The translations under genes and the position numbers were made by a program. A stretch of DNA of 64,000 bases from Prosapia bicincta. Its lineage: Eukaryota > Arthropoda > Insecta > Hemiptera > Cercopidae. Location of the stretch: contig JBAIZL010000001.1 in the NCBI GenBank assembly GCA_036971475.1, positions 286,987,925 through 287,051,924 of the forward strand. Reading direction: 5' to 3'. The notes beneath the pieces are model-generated. The model saw nothing but the letters and a program-made list of their open reading frames with translations. It did no database searches and was not told where the DNA came from. Positions 1-13,100 of the stretch are shown piece by piece (within the stretch, counting starts at the first letter, position 1; each line of letters opens with the position of its first letter).

Positions 1-3000
1 CCAGACGTGCAACATTCAGTGAAGTCAAACGAGTCCATTCTTTGCTAGCATCAGTTACTGTTTATGGTAAGTATGATTTTTAAAATCTAATGTCTCATCA
101 AAATATGAGGGCTCTTGAGAGAAGTAACAGACATTTTGGACTGTTGACGTGGTGAGCAGGACTATAGTCGTCATTTTGATGTAATAACATCCATACACTC
201 AGTGAACAATAAGCAATGTTAGCAGGTTATTTGTTTCTCAACACTTTCCTCTCTTTGACGTGATGAAATGTATGGTGCAATAGAAAATCCTATCACTGTT
301 GAGACATGATTTATGAATAGGTTCTTTTATTGTGGCGAATAACAATAACTGAAATTTATCACCAACTTTGTGATGTGTATAAAAAAAAAATAAATGAGTA
401 AATGTCGTGAGGCAATCATACATTGATTTTTAAAATATTCATACCAATTTTAAAGCTAAGGAATATAGTGGTAGGCTTAGTATTGTGACATTAACTGGTC
501 AATCAGTGACAAACTGTAAAAATCGTTCTTTTACAATTATGGAACTTCTGAACTTTTCCAAGTTCTGGGACTTTGGTGTGTGAAATTGTACTGATAGAGC
601 ATAAACATAACATATTGAATAACATAAATGATGTATATCTGACTGCCATTTTAAATTATATTTTTCAAACTTGAGATTTTATATTACTTTTTAATTAATA
701 AATAGATTTTAATCCCTGCAGTTTTTGTGTACACAATAACATAAACTTCACACTGGAAACAGAACAAAATCAACTTCCTAGACATAATGATAACAAAACA
801 AACACACATTCAAAATATACAGGAAACCCACCACCACAGACAGAGCTATACACATCATGTCGAATCATCCTACACAACACAATCATGCTGCCTTCCACTC
901 AATGATAGACAGATTAATCAACATATCCATGAGCAATGAACACAAAATAAACGAACTAAACAAAATAAAACGCATAGCACAAAAAAACGGCTATAAATAC
1001 ACACTGATAGACAACATAATGTGCAAAGCAACGTACACACAAACAAAAATATATAACGCATATCATGACAACACATAAATAAAAATCGCTTCCACGTTCC
1101 GCAAACTTAAATACAAAGTAGCATTCACATCATCCAACACAATTAAAAAACACCTACACAGTTAAAAAACACACCAGGATAATCACGACAGGGCAGGCGT
1201 ATACAAGATTACATGCAACAACTGTCCCAGCTTTTATACAGGACAAACAGGGAGAACATTTACCACAAGATACGAAGAACACGTAAAACAAATAAAAAAG
1301 ACTCAACCCACATCAAATTTCACCATACACATACAAAACACACTACACTCACAGACTGATATAGACACCAATCTAAAAGTCCTATATTACATTAATAAAA
1401 ACAAAAAAACTTAACACAATAGAAAACTATGAGATATATAAACATCATAAATACTATCCACAAACATTCTAAATGACAAAATACACTCCCAATCAAACAC
1501 TATATTTGAGCACATAATTAACAACTACTCAATGAACAATAACACACCACGGAACAAAAATACACCACAGATTCACACCAACACAACACACCTAGCACCA
1601 AACGCTTCTGCTAAATAAATCAATAAGTAGTGGTTTTTTGCCAAAATAATACAAACAAGTGTAAGATTTTAATCATAATAAAAATGAGCATACCTAAAAA
1701 ATTTATAAAATTATTATAAATTGGCTTACAATAACATATTATTAAGTATTACTTTTTAAAAATCTGGACGTCATTAATCTTAAGACTCACCCCAGGGTAG
1801 GTAATACAAAAGAAGACTAACACATAATGACCATGATCTGAAAACAATTTATCAGTGGAGTACAATTTTTATTTAATGAGGATAAATAACTTACTTTTTA
1901 ACATATCTATATGAAAATTACACAATTCACATTGTTATTAAAATATTATTATATTTGTTTATTCCATCTTCACGTGAGCTACTAGTTTTTAGTTACAAGT
2001 GTTTAATAAAACATTAGATTTTCATTGCATCTTTCAAGTAATAGAAGTTCTAGATGAATTACTCTGGTAGGTTATAAAAATAAATAATCATTTCCATGTG
2101 ACATTTTTATTTGTTATTTGAACCTTGCAAAATAAAAAGTTTAACATTTGTGCAAATTATTGAAAATTTCAAAAATATACAAAATCACAAGACAAAATCT
2201 CTCAACTATTAGAAATATTTTGTATAGTAGATTTGTATTAACTGATTAACGTTAAAATATTACAAACATTACATTCCTATAACTTGTATTTTTTTATTTG
2301 GATATGTTTTTATTTAACGAATCCAAGTTGTAAATCAGTTACTTCTAGTTAAATAAGGCTGCCAGTTTGAAGTATTAAGATGGTTTGATCTCCAAAATAT
2401 GGACCATTGTAGCAGGCCCATAAATATATTATCCTATATTGCTACTCTGTTTTCAGTTTCTACAATCTGGGTGAAATACAGTTGGGAAGGATATGATCTA
2501 GAAACTTTTCCCCTGAAATAATTTAGAAAGTCAGTAAGTATAAGTTTAAAGAGATACTTTTCTCTCACAATCTGCCTATATCATAAAAGTTTGTCTGAGA
2601 GGGTGTTTCCTGTTTGTTGTAGGGATGCCATTTACTGAGTTTTCTATTTGTTGTAAAGATCCTGTCCTTTGAGTTCTATTCTCTGAGCCATTGCTCCCTA
2701 GATTTATTATTATTTGATGCTGTCTTGTGCATTTTTAATAAGACGATTAGAGGCCAGTCCCATTTTAACAAAGGTTTTAGGTATTTTCCCAAACTCCAAC
2801 TTCATACTACTCTCCTATACAAAACCATTAAAATATAACTGGCTGAATGGTATTTTTCAAATACCTAAGCAGTGCTCTCTTAATCTATGAAAGTATGCAG
2901 CTAGTGTTAAACTCTAACCTACAGTCGAATCACTTTGGGAAAAATCGGGGTGTTAGATGCGCACTTCCAAGAGGCGCCAGTGCACATGCGCGTTAGGGCA

Positions 3001-6000
3001 ACAGCTCTGAGTGACACTTCAGTTGGTCGTGAAAGTAGCAGGTGGTGGATCTACATGTACTTTTCCAAAAACATTTTCTGGTATTTTGTTTTGATTTAGG
3101 TTTTATTTTATCTTTTGTGTTTTATAGTGCACACGTTTTTAGTTTCTTTAATACATGGTGCAACCAGGTAGTACTTGGGTTCTTTCTCTTGATATGCATA
3201 AATGAATCAACTCAGCCGACAGTATCTAGTCAGGCTAGTAACGTTTCTACTTAAAACTTTCTCTTCCGCCTCCCTCTTGCACGTGGCCAAACCCCACCCC
3301 TCACCCCCACTTGCCTGCGCAAGGCGATTTTTGTCAAAGTGATTCAACTGTAACTCAGGTTATTGTTAATTACAACATGGCATAATAAAAAAATGATGTA
3401 ATAACTTTAACACTATTGCCAATATCATATGCAGCAGTATGTGCTTGTAAAAAAATTAAAGGGAATATTTTTATAAGAAAATAAATAATTTTTTTGCAGA
3501 ATCTAATGAGGTATTCCTTAACATATTTATAACTCCAAAAAGAGTTAAACCAGATTTAGCAGTGAACAAGGATGCTTCTGAGACTACTAAAACACTCACT
3601 CCTAGGAAATGTATAGATCGTGCCAAGTCAAGGGAGTCGCCAAACAGGTCATTGCCAGATATTGTTAAAGCGTTAGCATCATGTAGGACTTCAGAAAGTG
3701 ACACAGGTGAGTTGGTGAAAGTATATTATGTGTTGTAGCTTATCTATGTTTTCTCATTTCTGATTAGTTAAATTTCTTATACTTCCAAGTAATATAAATT
3801 GTGGATTTATTAATACAAGTTCTGAAATATTTAAAATGATATAATTCAAGCATTTCATGGTTTATAATAACTTGTATTTTTATAAATCATGTTTTACAAG
3901 AGTTTGGTGTCATAAAAAGGCAGAAGTTTAATCCTTACCTAGGAAAATAATATTTTCTTAGATGATCCTGGTATATTTTGGTAGATTGTTGAGTGTTCCT
4001 GAAGAATGGTCTATGTCCCTGGAGACATGGTTGCTCAGTATTGATAAGGTGGCTATATGTCCCATTGTTTAATAAAGTTGTCTACTGGGAATGGGAATTC
4101 AACGGTTCCATCAGGAGTCACTGGTATTGCTCAAGTGATACATTTTTTAAATTGTCAGAATGAATGACATTGGTGAGATTCTATATGGAATACTACAAAT
4201 GCCCTCCAAAATTGTTCATGGCACTGCAGTATCCTAATAGTACTGTTGTTTGAAACCCTGAAGTAACCTGTCTAAAGCCCTGAATGCACCATTGCAATGA
4301 AGTTGAATAACAATTTTTTTAAACATTCATACATTGTCATAATATGAGTACAAGGTGAACATCTACAGATGTTACTTCTGAACTGTTAAGGTGGGAGAAA
4401 GTACCTTTTTTGCAATGTCCCTGGATATTTTTCTATAACATGGCAGTCATTAGTAGCTTTTTGTTTTCTTTGTACTTAGGTATAAGTTCCACAGCTACTT
4501 GTGTCTAAATATCACTTTCAGAATTTACTGGCATGAAGGCACGTCAACTCAGGAAGTTTTCCAATTATACTTCTTAGTTTTGTTACTCTTTTATGAGTTC
4601 AAAAGTTTTATTTTCTGGTAGAAAGTCAACCAGATTGATTGTCCTCAATTCTCTCCTTTTGAAATAAGGAAATTGCTTTTAGGTGTATGCAGTTCTTAAA
4701 GTTTGCTGTAGCTTCTTCAAGTATTCCTATCTTAGGGGTAATCTTCTATAGAACTTATATTGTTTTTTAATATTCAGTCACAAAACAAAGTCAGAGCTCA
4801 CTTGCAATTACAAAGAGAGAATCCTAAAAAGCACTATTACATATTACATAGTGCAACGCTACTAGCAACTGAACCTGTTTCTGTGTTTACATTGCATTTA
4901 AACTGCTTCTACATTAATTCTGGAGTTTTTGGGTATCTTGATGTTCTCTCTTATAATGCATTAGGTTAGACGATTGTAAATTATTAAATATCCAAGTGTG
5001 TTCCATCCATAAACTGCATGTTTTATGTTTTAAGATGGTTAGCCAGTACAGATGTTATTGCATACAAAGAATAGTAAAGGATTGTTGGTGTAGAAAGGAT
5101 TAATGTAGGGGCATTAAACCCTTTGGTATAGAGGAACTTCTACTATGCTTTTTTTATGGTGTTACTCTTTTATGGTATTATAAAGAGTAATGTAGACCTA
5201 ATACTTCTTCGTTGTAAGACGAATAGATATAATCGAGTACAACTAAAGTAAAGGCACAATGAACCTCTGATACTTGAAATTGGGAGAATTTTTTTTAGCT
5301 ATCAAACCTGAGACCTTTATATTCTTAGGCACAGAGTCGCTTCCCTAATTATATTTTTTTTCAACTGGAGTGAAGAAAGACCATTACCCAGATAAACTGT
5401 TCACACAGTGTACAATTATATATAAAAGTATTTCTGAAAGTTCTAAATATATTTATCTTTCAGGGGATGATAACTTGATTGTTGATGCTGAAGAGGAGAT
5501 GGTACACATTGACCAAGATTCATACTTAGTGAATCGTTTACAAGAGTTTGCAGATACTGTTCCAAAGAAAATGAAGAAAAAGAAAAGAAAAAAAGAACCA
5601 CCAGTTGTTAAAGGTAATGTGGAGAAAGTTATTTTAAACAAAAATCTTAGTTAAATTTAATCAACAGTTTTATTCAAACCTGTTTAAAATTCTTTCAGCC
5701 CTTGACTTTGTTACTTCTGTTATAATGTAAATTGAAGTCCCATTATTTGTTTCAGAATTTCAACCACATGTGGCAAATTTTCGTAAGAAAGTATACTCTG
5801 CTTGTGAACTCGGGGACTTAGAGTTATTAAATATTACTTTAGAAGAAGCTACGCCTGTGATTACTGATGAAGATATTATGGAAGCTGTGAATCAATGTAT
5901 TCCAGATGGTCTTACTTTGTTGCAGAGTGCAGCACTGCATAGCTTTAAAGATATTGTTTGGTAAGTAAAAAAACGTAGTGTTTTTGTAATAATATAAAAA

Positions 6001-7081
6001 TTATTTATTTTCAAACAAAATTTTAAATCAATTTTAAAAATACTAAACTAAGTGAATACGTGATTGCTTACTTGCAAATATATTATATTGTCATACATAA
6101 TACATCTAATCACCTCACACAACACAAACACGCTGCATTTATTCATATGTTACACCGCCTAATCAATATACCAATGCTACAGAAAGAATTAGACGAAGAA
6201 CTTAATACCATAAAACACATCGCCCAACAAAACGGCTACCAACACACACTCATAGACAACATACTCAGGAAAATTAAACATAAATACCATCAAACGGCAG
6301 ACAGACCAAACAAAAACAACAAATACATATCCCTCACCCACCGCAACAAAAACACACAAAAAATAGCCTCCACATTAAAAAAAACTCCATTACCAAGTAT
6401 CCTACAAAACAACAAACACTTTAAGACAGCACATACAACCTTTTCAAAAAAACTGACAAATACAAACTCTCAGGTATTTACAAATTAACTTGTAACGATT
6501 GTCCCAGCTATTATATCGGCCAAACCGGCAGGTCATTCTATAGACGCTTCGAAAAACACATTACCCAAAAATAACAAACCCTAAATCCAGCTACGCAAAA
6601 CACTTAAAAAACAGCCAACACACACATACACTAACATACACAATAATTTAAATGTTCTACACACATTAAAACAAACTAAAAAACTAACAACCTTAGAAAA
6701 ATATGAAATATACAAACACTACACAACAGATAAAGAAAACGTATTAAATGATCACACACATTTTGAAGCCAACAGCCTTTTCTATTATATGACAGACAAC
6801 CAAAACAATCCACCCATTCCACAGTCATAAATCCTACCCCATTAGAGCCTTTACACCTAACCGATGCCGCCAGTAGAGGGTTAGCTTCGTAAAAGGAACA
6901 AATGTTTTGAAACGCGTCAGCAAGTAAGCAATTATGTATTCACTTAGTTGAGTATTTTAAAAATCAGTTTAATCAGTGAATTCAAGATGATTATATCAAG
7001 CAACTTCAAAAATTGTAATTTGTTTAAATCTCATTTTGGTTTTTATATAACTTTTTTTATAACATTGTCTTCTACAAAAGT

Positions 7082-7127
<46 letters not shown>

Positions 7128-10100
7128 AGTTTTGGTTGGTAAAGATTATTTAGATTTTTTGGACTAGGAGACTGACAGACTTACCTTGGTAAGAGTCCAC
7201 ACTGTAGTCTTGAAATAGAAACACATAAAAGCACTTAAACAATGATATATTTCAACCACACAGTGGTCTTTGTCAATCGAAGAGAAAACACAAAAAGAAA
7301 TATGAGAGAATGAAATAAAATAAATATAATTTGTAATCACAGATTGTGTAGAGTAGAAATCAGATGACACAGATGCACAGATTAAAGATATATATATATT
7401 GTTTTTGTTGTTTGGCTGTTGAAACTATTTGCTGAGGGGTGTATTGGATACGTCTTGCATCTAGGTCTATTGAATGGGAAGGAGCCATGAGGAAGTTTGT
7501 GTGGTTTCTCTGCATCAGGGTCTGGTAGTTTAGGATGTACTAGGATGTTTTTCAAGTTGGGAGGTTGCTTGTACCAAATTTGCGGTGGATCGGTGAAAAG
7601 ATTTTTGGTGTGGACGGAAGCTTAAAGAATTTTGAAGCCATCTCTCAATATCTTGTTGAGTTTATGTAGACCAGGATGGTAGTCTGTTATTAAAGACAGT
7701 TTATTTTGTTCTGTTTGTGGTTTATGGTGAACCGAGGATTGTGCTGAATGAATTTGGTTTTCAATGAGTTTTTTTGGGTATCCTCTTCTCTGAAAGGCTG
7801 TTGATATCTTTCTATTAAAATCTTCCAATTCCCTATCATTCGAACAGATTCTCTTACCCCTGATTGCTTGACTGTATGGAATGGATCGTTTTATGTTTAT
7901 TGGGTGGTTGCTGTCGAAATGGAGATATTGTAGGTGGTTTGTCGGTTTGATGTGAATTCCTGTGTTGATATTTCCATTCTGGAGTGTTACCTCTACATCC
8001 AAAAAGGTGATGGCTGATGTAGATTTCTCCCAGGTAAATTGAAGTGTGGAGAATTGTGTCAGGCTGTCTAAAAATGCCTCAAGTGTTGAAGCACCCTGTG
8101 TCCAAATTAGGAAGATGTCATCTATATATCTATACCAATATAATGGCTGGTGTGTTTGTGTCTTTAGAAAACTTTCTTCCAACAATCCCATGTACAGATT
8201 TGCGTACGATGGTGCCATTCTGGTGCCCATTGCTGTTCCCTTTATTTGAAGGTAGTTCCTTCCCTCAAACTGAAAGTCGTTCTTCTCGAGGATGAACCTG
8301 GTCAGGTTCACAAGAAAAGGTGTAGTGGGAGAAGGCTTGCCTGGGCGTTTGTTTAGAAAATTCTCTATTGCAGATAGGCCGTGTGCATGAGGGATGTTGG
8401 TATAGAGAGAGGTGACATCTATGGTGACCAAAATAGTTACCGGGGGTAGAGGTACAGATATTCATGAGAGTCGATCTATGAAATGATTGGTGTCCTGGGT
8501 ATGTGATGGAAGGTTCTTTACTAAGGGTTGAAGGTGTGAGTCGAGGAAAGCTGAAATTCTTTCCGTTACTGAATTGCAGCCAGCAATTATTGGGCACCAG
8601 AATGGCACCATCGTACGCAAATCTGTACATGGGATTGTTGGAAGAAAGTTTTCTAAAGACACAAACACACCAGCCATTATGTTGGTATAGATATATAGAT
8701 GACATCTTCCTAATTTGGACACAGCGTGCTTCAACACTTGAGGCATTTTTAGACAGCCTGACACAATTCTCCACACTTCAATTTACCTGGGAGAAATCTA
8801 CATCAGCCATCACCTTTTTGGATGTAGAGGTAACACTCCAGAATGGAAATATCAACACAGGAATTCACATCAAACCGACAAACCACCTACAATATCTCCA
8901 TTTCGACAGCAACCACCCAATAAACATAAAATGATCCATTCCATACAGTCAAGCAATCAGGGGTAAGAGAATCTGTTCGAATGATAGGGAATTGGAAGAT
9001 TTTAATAGAAAGATATCAACAGCCTTTCAGAGAAGAGGATACCCAAAAAAACTCATTGAAAACCAAATTCATTCAGCACAATCCTCGGTTCACCATAAAC
9101 CACAAACAGAACAAAATAAACTGTCTTTAATAACAGACTACCATCCTGGTCTACATAAACTCAACAAGATATTGAGAGATGGCTTCAAAATTCTTCAAGC
9201 TTCCGTCCACACCAAAAATCTTTTCACCGATCCACCGCAAATTTGGTACAAGTAACCTCCCAACTTGAAAAACATCCTAGTACATCCTAAACTACCAGAC
9301 CCTGATGCAGAGAAACCACACAAACTTCCTCATGGCTCCTTCCCATTCAATAGACCTAGATGCAAGACGTGTCCAATACACCCCTCAGCAAATAGTTTCA
9401 ACAGCCAAACAACAAAAATGGTCTTCAAAATACAGGGTCATCATAATTGTACATCGAAAAATGTCATATACAAGTTACAATGTAAACTTTGCTCAGCAGA
9501 GTACATAGGCCTGACCACGGATGGTCTGAATATCAGAATGAATGGCCACAGACATGATGTTAAAATTATGAATATGGATAGACCAACAGCTCAACATGCT
9601 GCGAGTCACAACATCACAACTTTTGATGACTGCTATACCACAAAAATAATTAAATCACTCCCCCCTGATTGCAATCCCTCAGAACTGAGAAGGTGGGAAC
9701 TATCATACCAGTGGTATACCAAGTCCAGAGAATCCCCTAACCTCAACATCAGATAAATCCATTAATTTTTTTCCCCCTAATAGCCTTATCTCTTTTCCCC
9801 TGACAGACTTATATAAACTATATCACTCATATGCTCATGGAAACAATATATATATATATATCTTTAATCTGTGCATCTGTGTCATCTGATTTCTACTCTA
9901 CACAATCTGTGATTACAACTTGTATTTAATTTATTTCATTCTCTCATATTTCTTTTTGTGTTTTCTCTTCGATTGACAAAGACCACTGTGTGGTTGAAAT
10001 ATATCATTGTTTAAGTGCTTTTATGTGTTTCTATTTCAAGACTACAGTGTGGACTCTTACCAAGGCAAGTCTGTCAGTCTCCTAGTCCAAAAAATCTATA

Positions 10101-10141
10101 TATATATTCTTGATATTTTACGTTATCCATTGTTTTTCCGT

Positions 10142-10197
<56 letters not shown>

Positions 10198-13100
10198 TTA
10201 GTTATAGTAGAGCTTAAAGCTTATTTAGGAATTTTTAGACTAGATAGGAGACTGACAGACGTACCTAATGGCAATAGTCCAAAACTGCAATCTCTTGGAA
10301 ATAAAACATATAAAAACTTAACACACTATTGAAATATTTTGATCAAGTTTAATTGACATCTGTTGTTTGAATATATAGTTTTATTTAAAGCATCAGTTTT
10401 ATGGATGTGGTTATACCTGTATACTACACATATCGAAGGATCAAACACTTGGATAACATTTTAGAGATTATGCAAACCTACTTTTGAGTGACATATTGGT
10501 TATGGCTGATTTAACTAAACTGATAGTGTACACTAACACAAGCTACACTTGCAACTAATTTCAGGGCAGAAAAACTGTATTTATTAATGTTGATGAATTT
10601 GTGTTAATTTTTTATTAGTGTTAATAATGAATGACTTGACAGCTTTTTCCTTTCTTTGATCAGACATATTGGAGGTAGATAAATTTGAGAGGTTAGTTTC
10701 AAAACAGGGGTAATAAAATATTTATTGTCCATGCCAAGCTCTCCTTCATTTCCAATACTGTTTGAAACCCCGTTTTATCTCTAGTAGAACCTCTCTAAGT
10801 CATCACATTCAGGACCAAGGGAGTGACGAATTCAAGAAAAAGAGGAATTATGGAAGAAGTCAAGAAATTAACATGTAATTGTAGGTAAACAAAACTCATA
10901 AATACGTAAATAGGTTTATAATGTAATTAATTTTGTATGTACATAAATTATGTCAATTTAAAAAATCAACAATTTTATTACACGATACAAAATACTAGTA
11001 GCCTGCAGTATAGTTTGTAATTATAAATACAGTATGTTACTCTTTTTTCTATATCGAAAACATCCATTGCTATGAACTCTTTCGTTTTATTACCATTTTT
11101 CTTGATGACATTCCAAATTCTAACAATAGCTTAACTGCACTTCTGCTTTTTTGTAACCATTGTAGAATGTCATACCTATCAAGTTAGATTGAAGTTTTAT
11201 AATTCCCGTGTTTAGACATTTCCTGTCTTATATAACCACTGTCGGAGAAAATTATAAAATGAATAAAGGAAACGAAAACTGAACTGTAGAATAGAATTTG
11301 TATAAACTACAGTGTAACCTATAACGCAACTCAACACTGTCTACTATGCTGTGGTCAGTCGATTAATGAAGACTTCTACTATATTTTATCATGCATATGA
11401 GATATTTGAAAACAAAGAATGAGTTGAGAGATGTTCTCAGTAATAGAATAACTTATGCATGTATCTGGCTTATCTGATAGTGTGGTGTCTATACTATGTG
11501 ATAGTGCAGACTTGCAGACGATGTTTGTTATTATTGTGACAAAATAGGTTGACGAATCTACAGAAGGTGACGAATTAGAGAGGTTCTTCTGTACATGGTT
11601 GTGTGAGTAGTACCACCTCTGTAATAAGACATCTGTCGGAGACATGACATCTCTCTACCATGTCAATCCCGAAGGTAGTTAATATTATCCCATTTTCCAG
11701 ACAACTGGACTTTCACTAACCTTTTCATTTTTCTGTTAGGTGATAGTAGCCTTAAAATCTTCCATGTTAAGAACAGTGTACAATTATAAGTTTTTTTAAA
11801 AATTTAAGTATGTTGGATGTGTTATTGAAATCAGTTTTTGTAGTGAGGTTACAGCATCTCAGTAGGTTTCAGTCATTGCTTAGACAAACCAAATTCAAGA
11901 ATGTGTTAATTATGTTAAACACACAAGTGTGCTCTTTTACAGACCATTAAATATAGAGAGCTGCAATAAATTTAATAAGCTTTATAGAAAAATTATTATA
12001 CTTGCAGTGAGTGTCCTCATTTATTGCAATATTAAGAAAAGCAATCTCGGGTTATTTATAAAGAAATGAATTATAACAGAAATTCAAAATATACATTGAA
12101 TACTATGGTGAATCATATAAAATGGGTAATTTTGCCCTTGACGGTCGCAAGCACATCCAGGCTGGGTGTAAGCTGTGAGCGTTTGATGTTTGGTTTATTA
12201 GTAGGAGGAAAAGGTTAATTAGCAGTAGTGTTTCGTTATGTCAATACAGCGATGTCTGAGCAAGAGATTCATTCTTCTGTGGTGTAACAAAAATGTCTTA
12301 CGATTTTTAACCATTGAAGTTTTATCTCCATCGTCCACCTATTTAAATTTGTATAGAAGCTGTAACAACAATAAGATGTACAATAACAACAATAGTAGGT
12401 TCTGACAATATTTTTTAAAAATGGTTCCTATTTAGTAACCTTTTGAATACTCAAGATTTACAGCCTTCAATTTACTTTTACCTTAAATTATTTATTTACT
12501 AATTTGTATTGGATATATTTTCAAATTTTCATATATTCTCAATTTTTCAATTGAGACAGTAGTTATCCATCTTGGCCTCAGTTTGAGGCCACTAGCCACG
12601 TTTGATTTTACTTTTGACATTTTAAATTTAAAGTCTAAAATCAGAGTGTCCTATTTTTTGCCTATTCCAACTGCTTTTTGTTTACCTTTCCACTATGACT
12701 TGATCAATTTATTTTAAATTTTAATTATTGTCATAAACTTTTGAGAATGATTTGTCAAAAATGTTATTTTTCTATAATTATTTTATTCATTTTATCATTT
12801 TTATTTTATTTTATTCTGCGATAATTAGTTCCTGAGTTATTACTATTTTTTTTATCCAATTTCCTTCTGATACATTTTAGTTATTGTTGATTATTTGCCT
12901 ATCTATCGTTATTAATTTATTTATCTATTCATTATTTTCTGGTCCTTCAGTTTATATTTAAGTGGTTTAGTGTTTATTTTACTTTATTCTTAATATTTGT
13001 TCTTTATTTTATTTATTTGTTTAATATATTTTGATATTTATACTCATTTTTATATTTATTTTTGAACTATTGTACTAAATTTATCTTATTTATTTTTTAT

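Larger units (their letters stand above)
7121..8586 (-). mobile_element. Penelope-like element, left copy of a head-to-head pair (GIY-YIG deleted)
   Basis: On the minus strand the copy starts at about 8586 with RT sequence (AGCNSVTERISAFLDSHLQP). After a frameshift near 8460 it continues open from 8431 to 7622 as the RT core: VTIDVTSLYTNIP, GTAMGTRMAPSYANLYMG and the catalytic YRYIDDIFLIW (YIDD). It stops early at TAA (7622-7624), where the sister copy has CAA. About 430 bp carrying the GIY-YIG nuclease are missing relative to the sister copy, with the junction near 7405 in an A/CA-rich patch. The remaining 3' terminus runs to 7121. The copy is 5'-truncated and non-functional, and nested in an ANKZF1 intron. 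Confidence 0.92.
8587..10110 (+). mobile_element. Penelope-like element, right copy of a head-to-head pair (RT plus GIY-YIG)
   Basis: The plus-strand copy begins mid-RT (GTRMAPSYANLYMG at about 8590), keeps the YIDD box (RYIDDIFLIW near 8690) and the thumb, then a Cys-rich linker (CKTCPIH) and a complete GIY-YIG nuclease (VIYKLQCKLCSAEYIGLTTD, then RMNGH) ending at 9756. Two in-frame stops, TGA at 8932-8934 and TAA at 9253-9255, replace the CGA and CAA codons of the left copy. The 3' terminus, homologous to 7121-7400, ends near 10100. It is inactive as it stands. Confidence 0.92.

Noticed and set aside
3471..3704. 77-codon minus-strand frame
   Set aside because: Antisense shadow of the ANKZF1 exon at 3500-3706, which has matching splice sites and joins in frame with its neighbours.
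8044..8295. Plus-strand frames over the left PLE copy
   Set aside because: Antisense of the minus-strand RT, identical in type to the antisense of the right copy.
8265..8776. Minus-strand frames of 169 and 104 codons across the PLE junction
   Set aside because: They run from real minus-strand RT into the antisense of the right copy; only the part below about 8586 is sense sequence.
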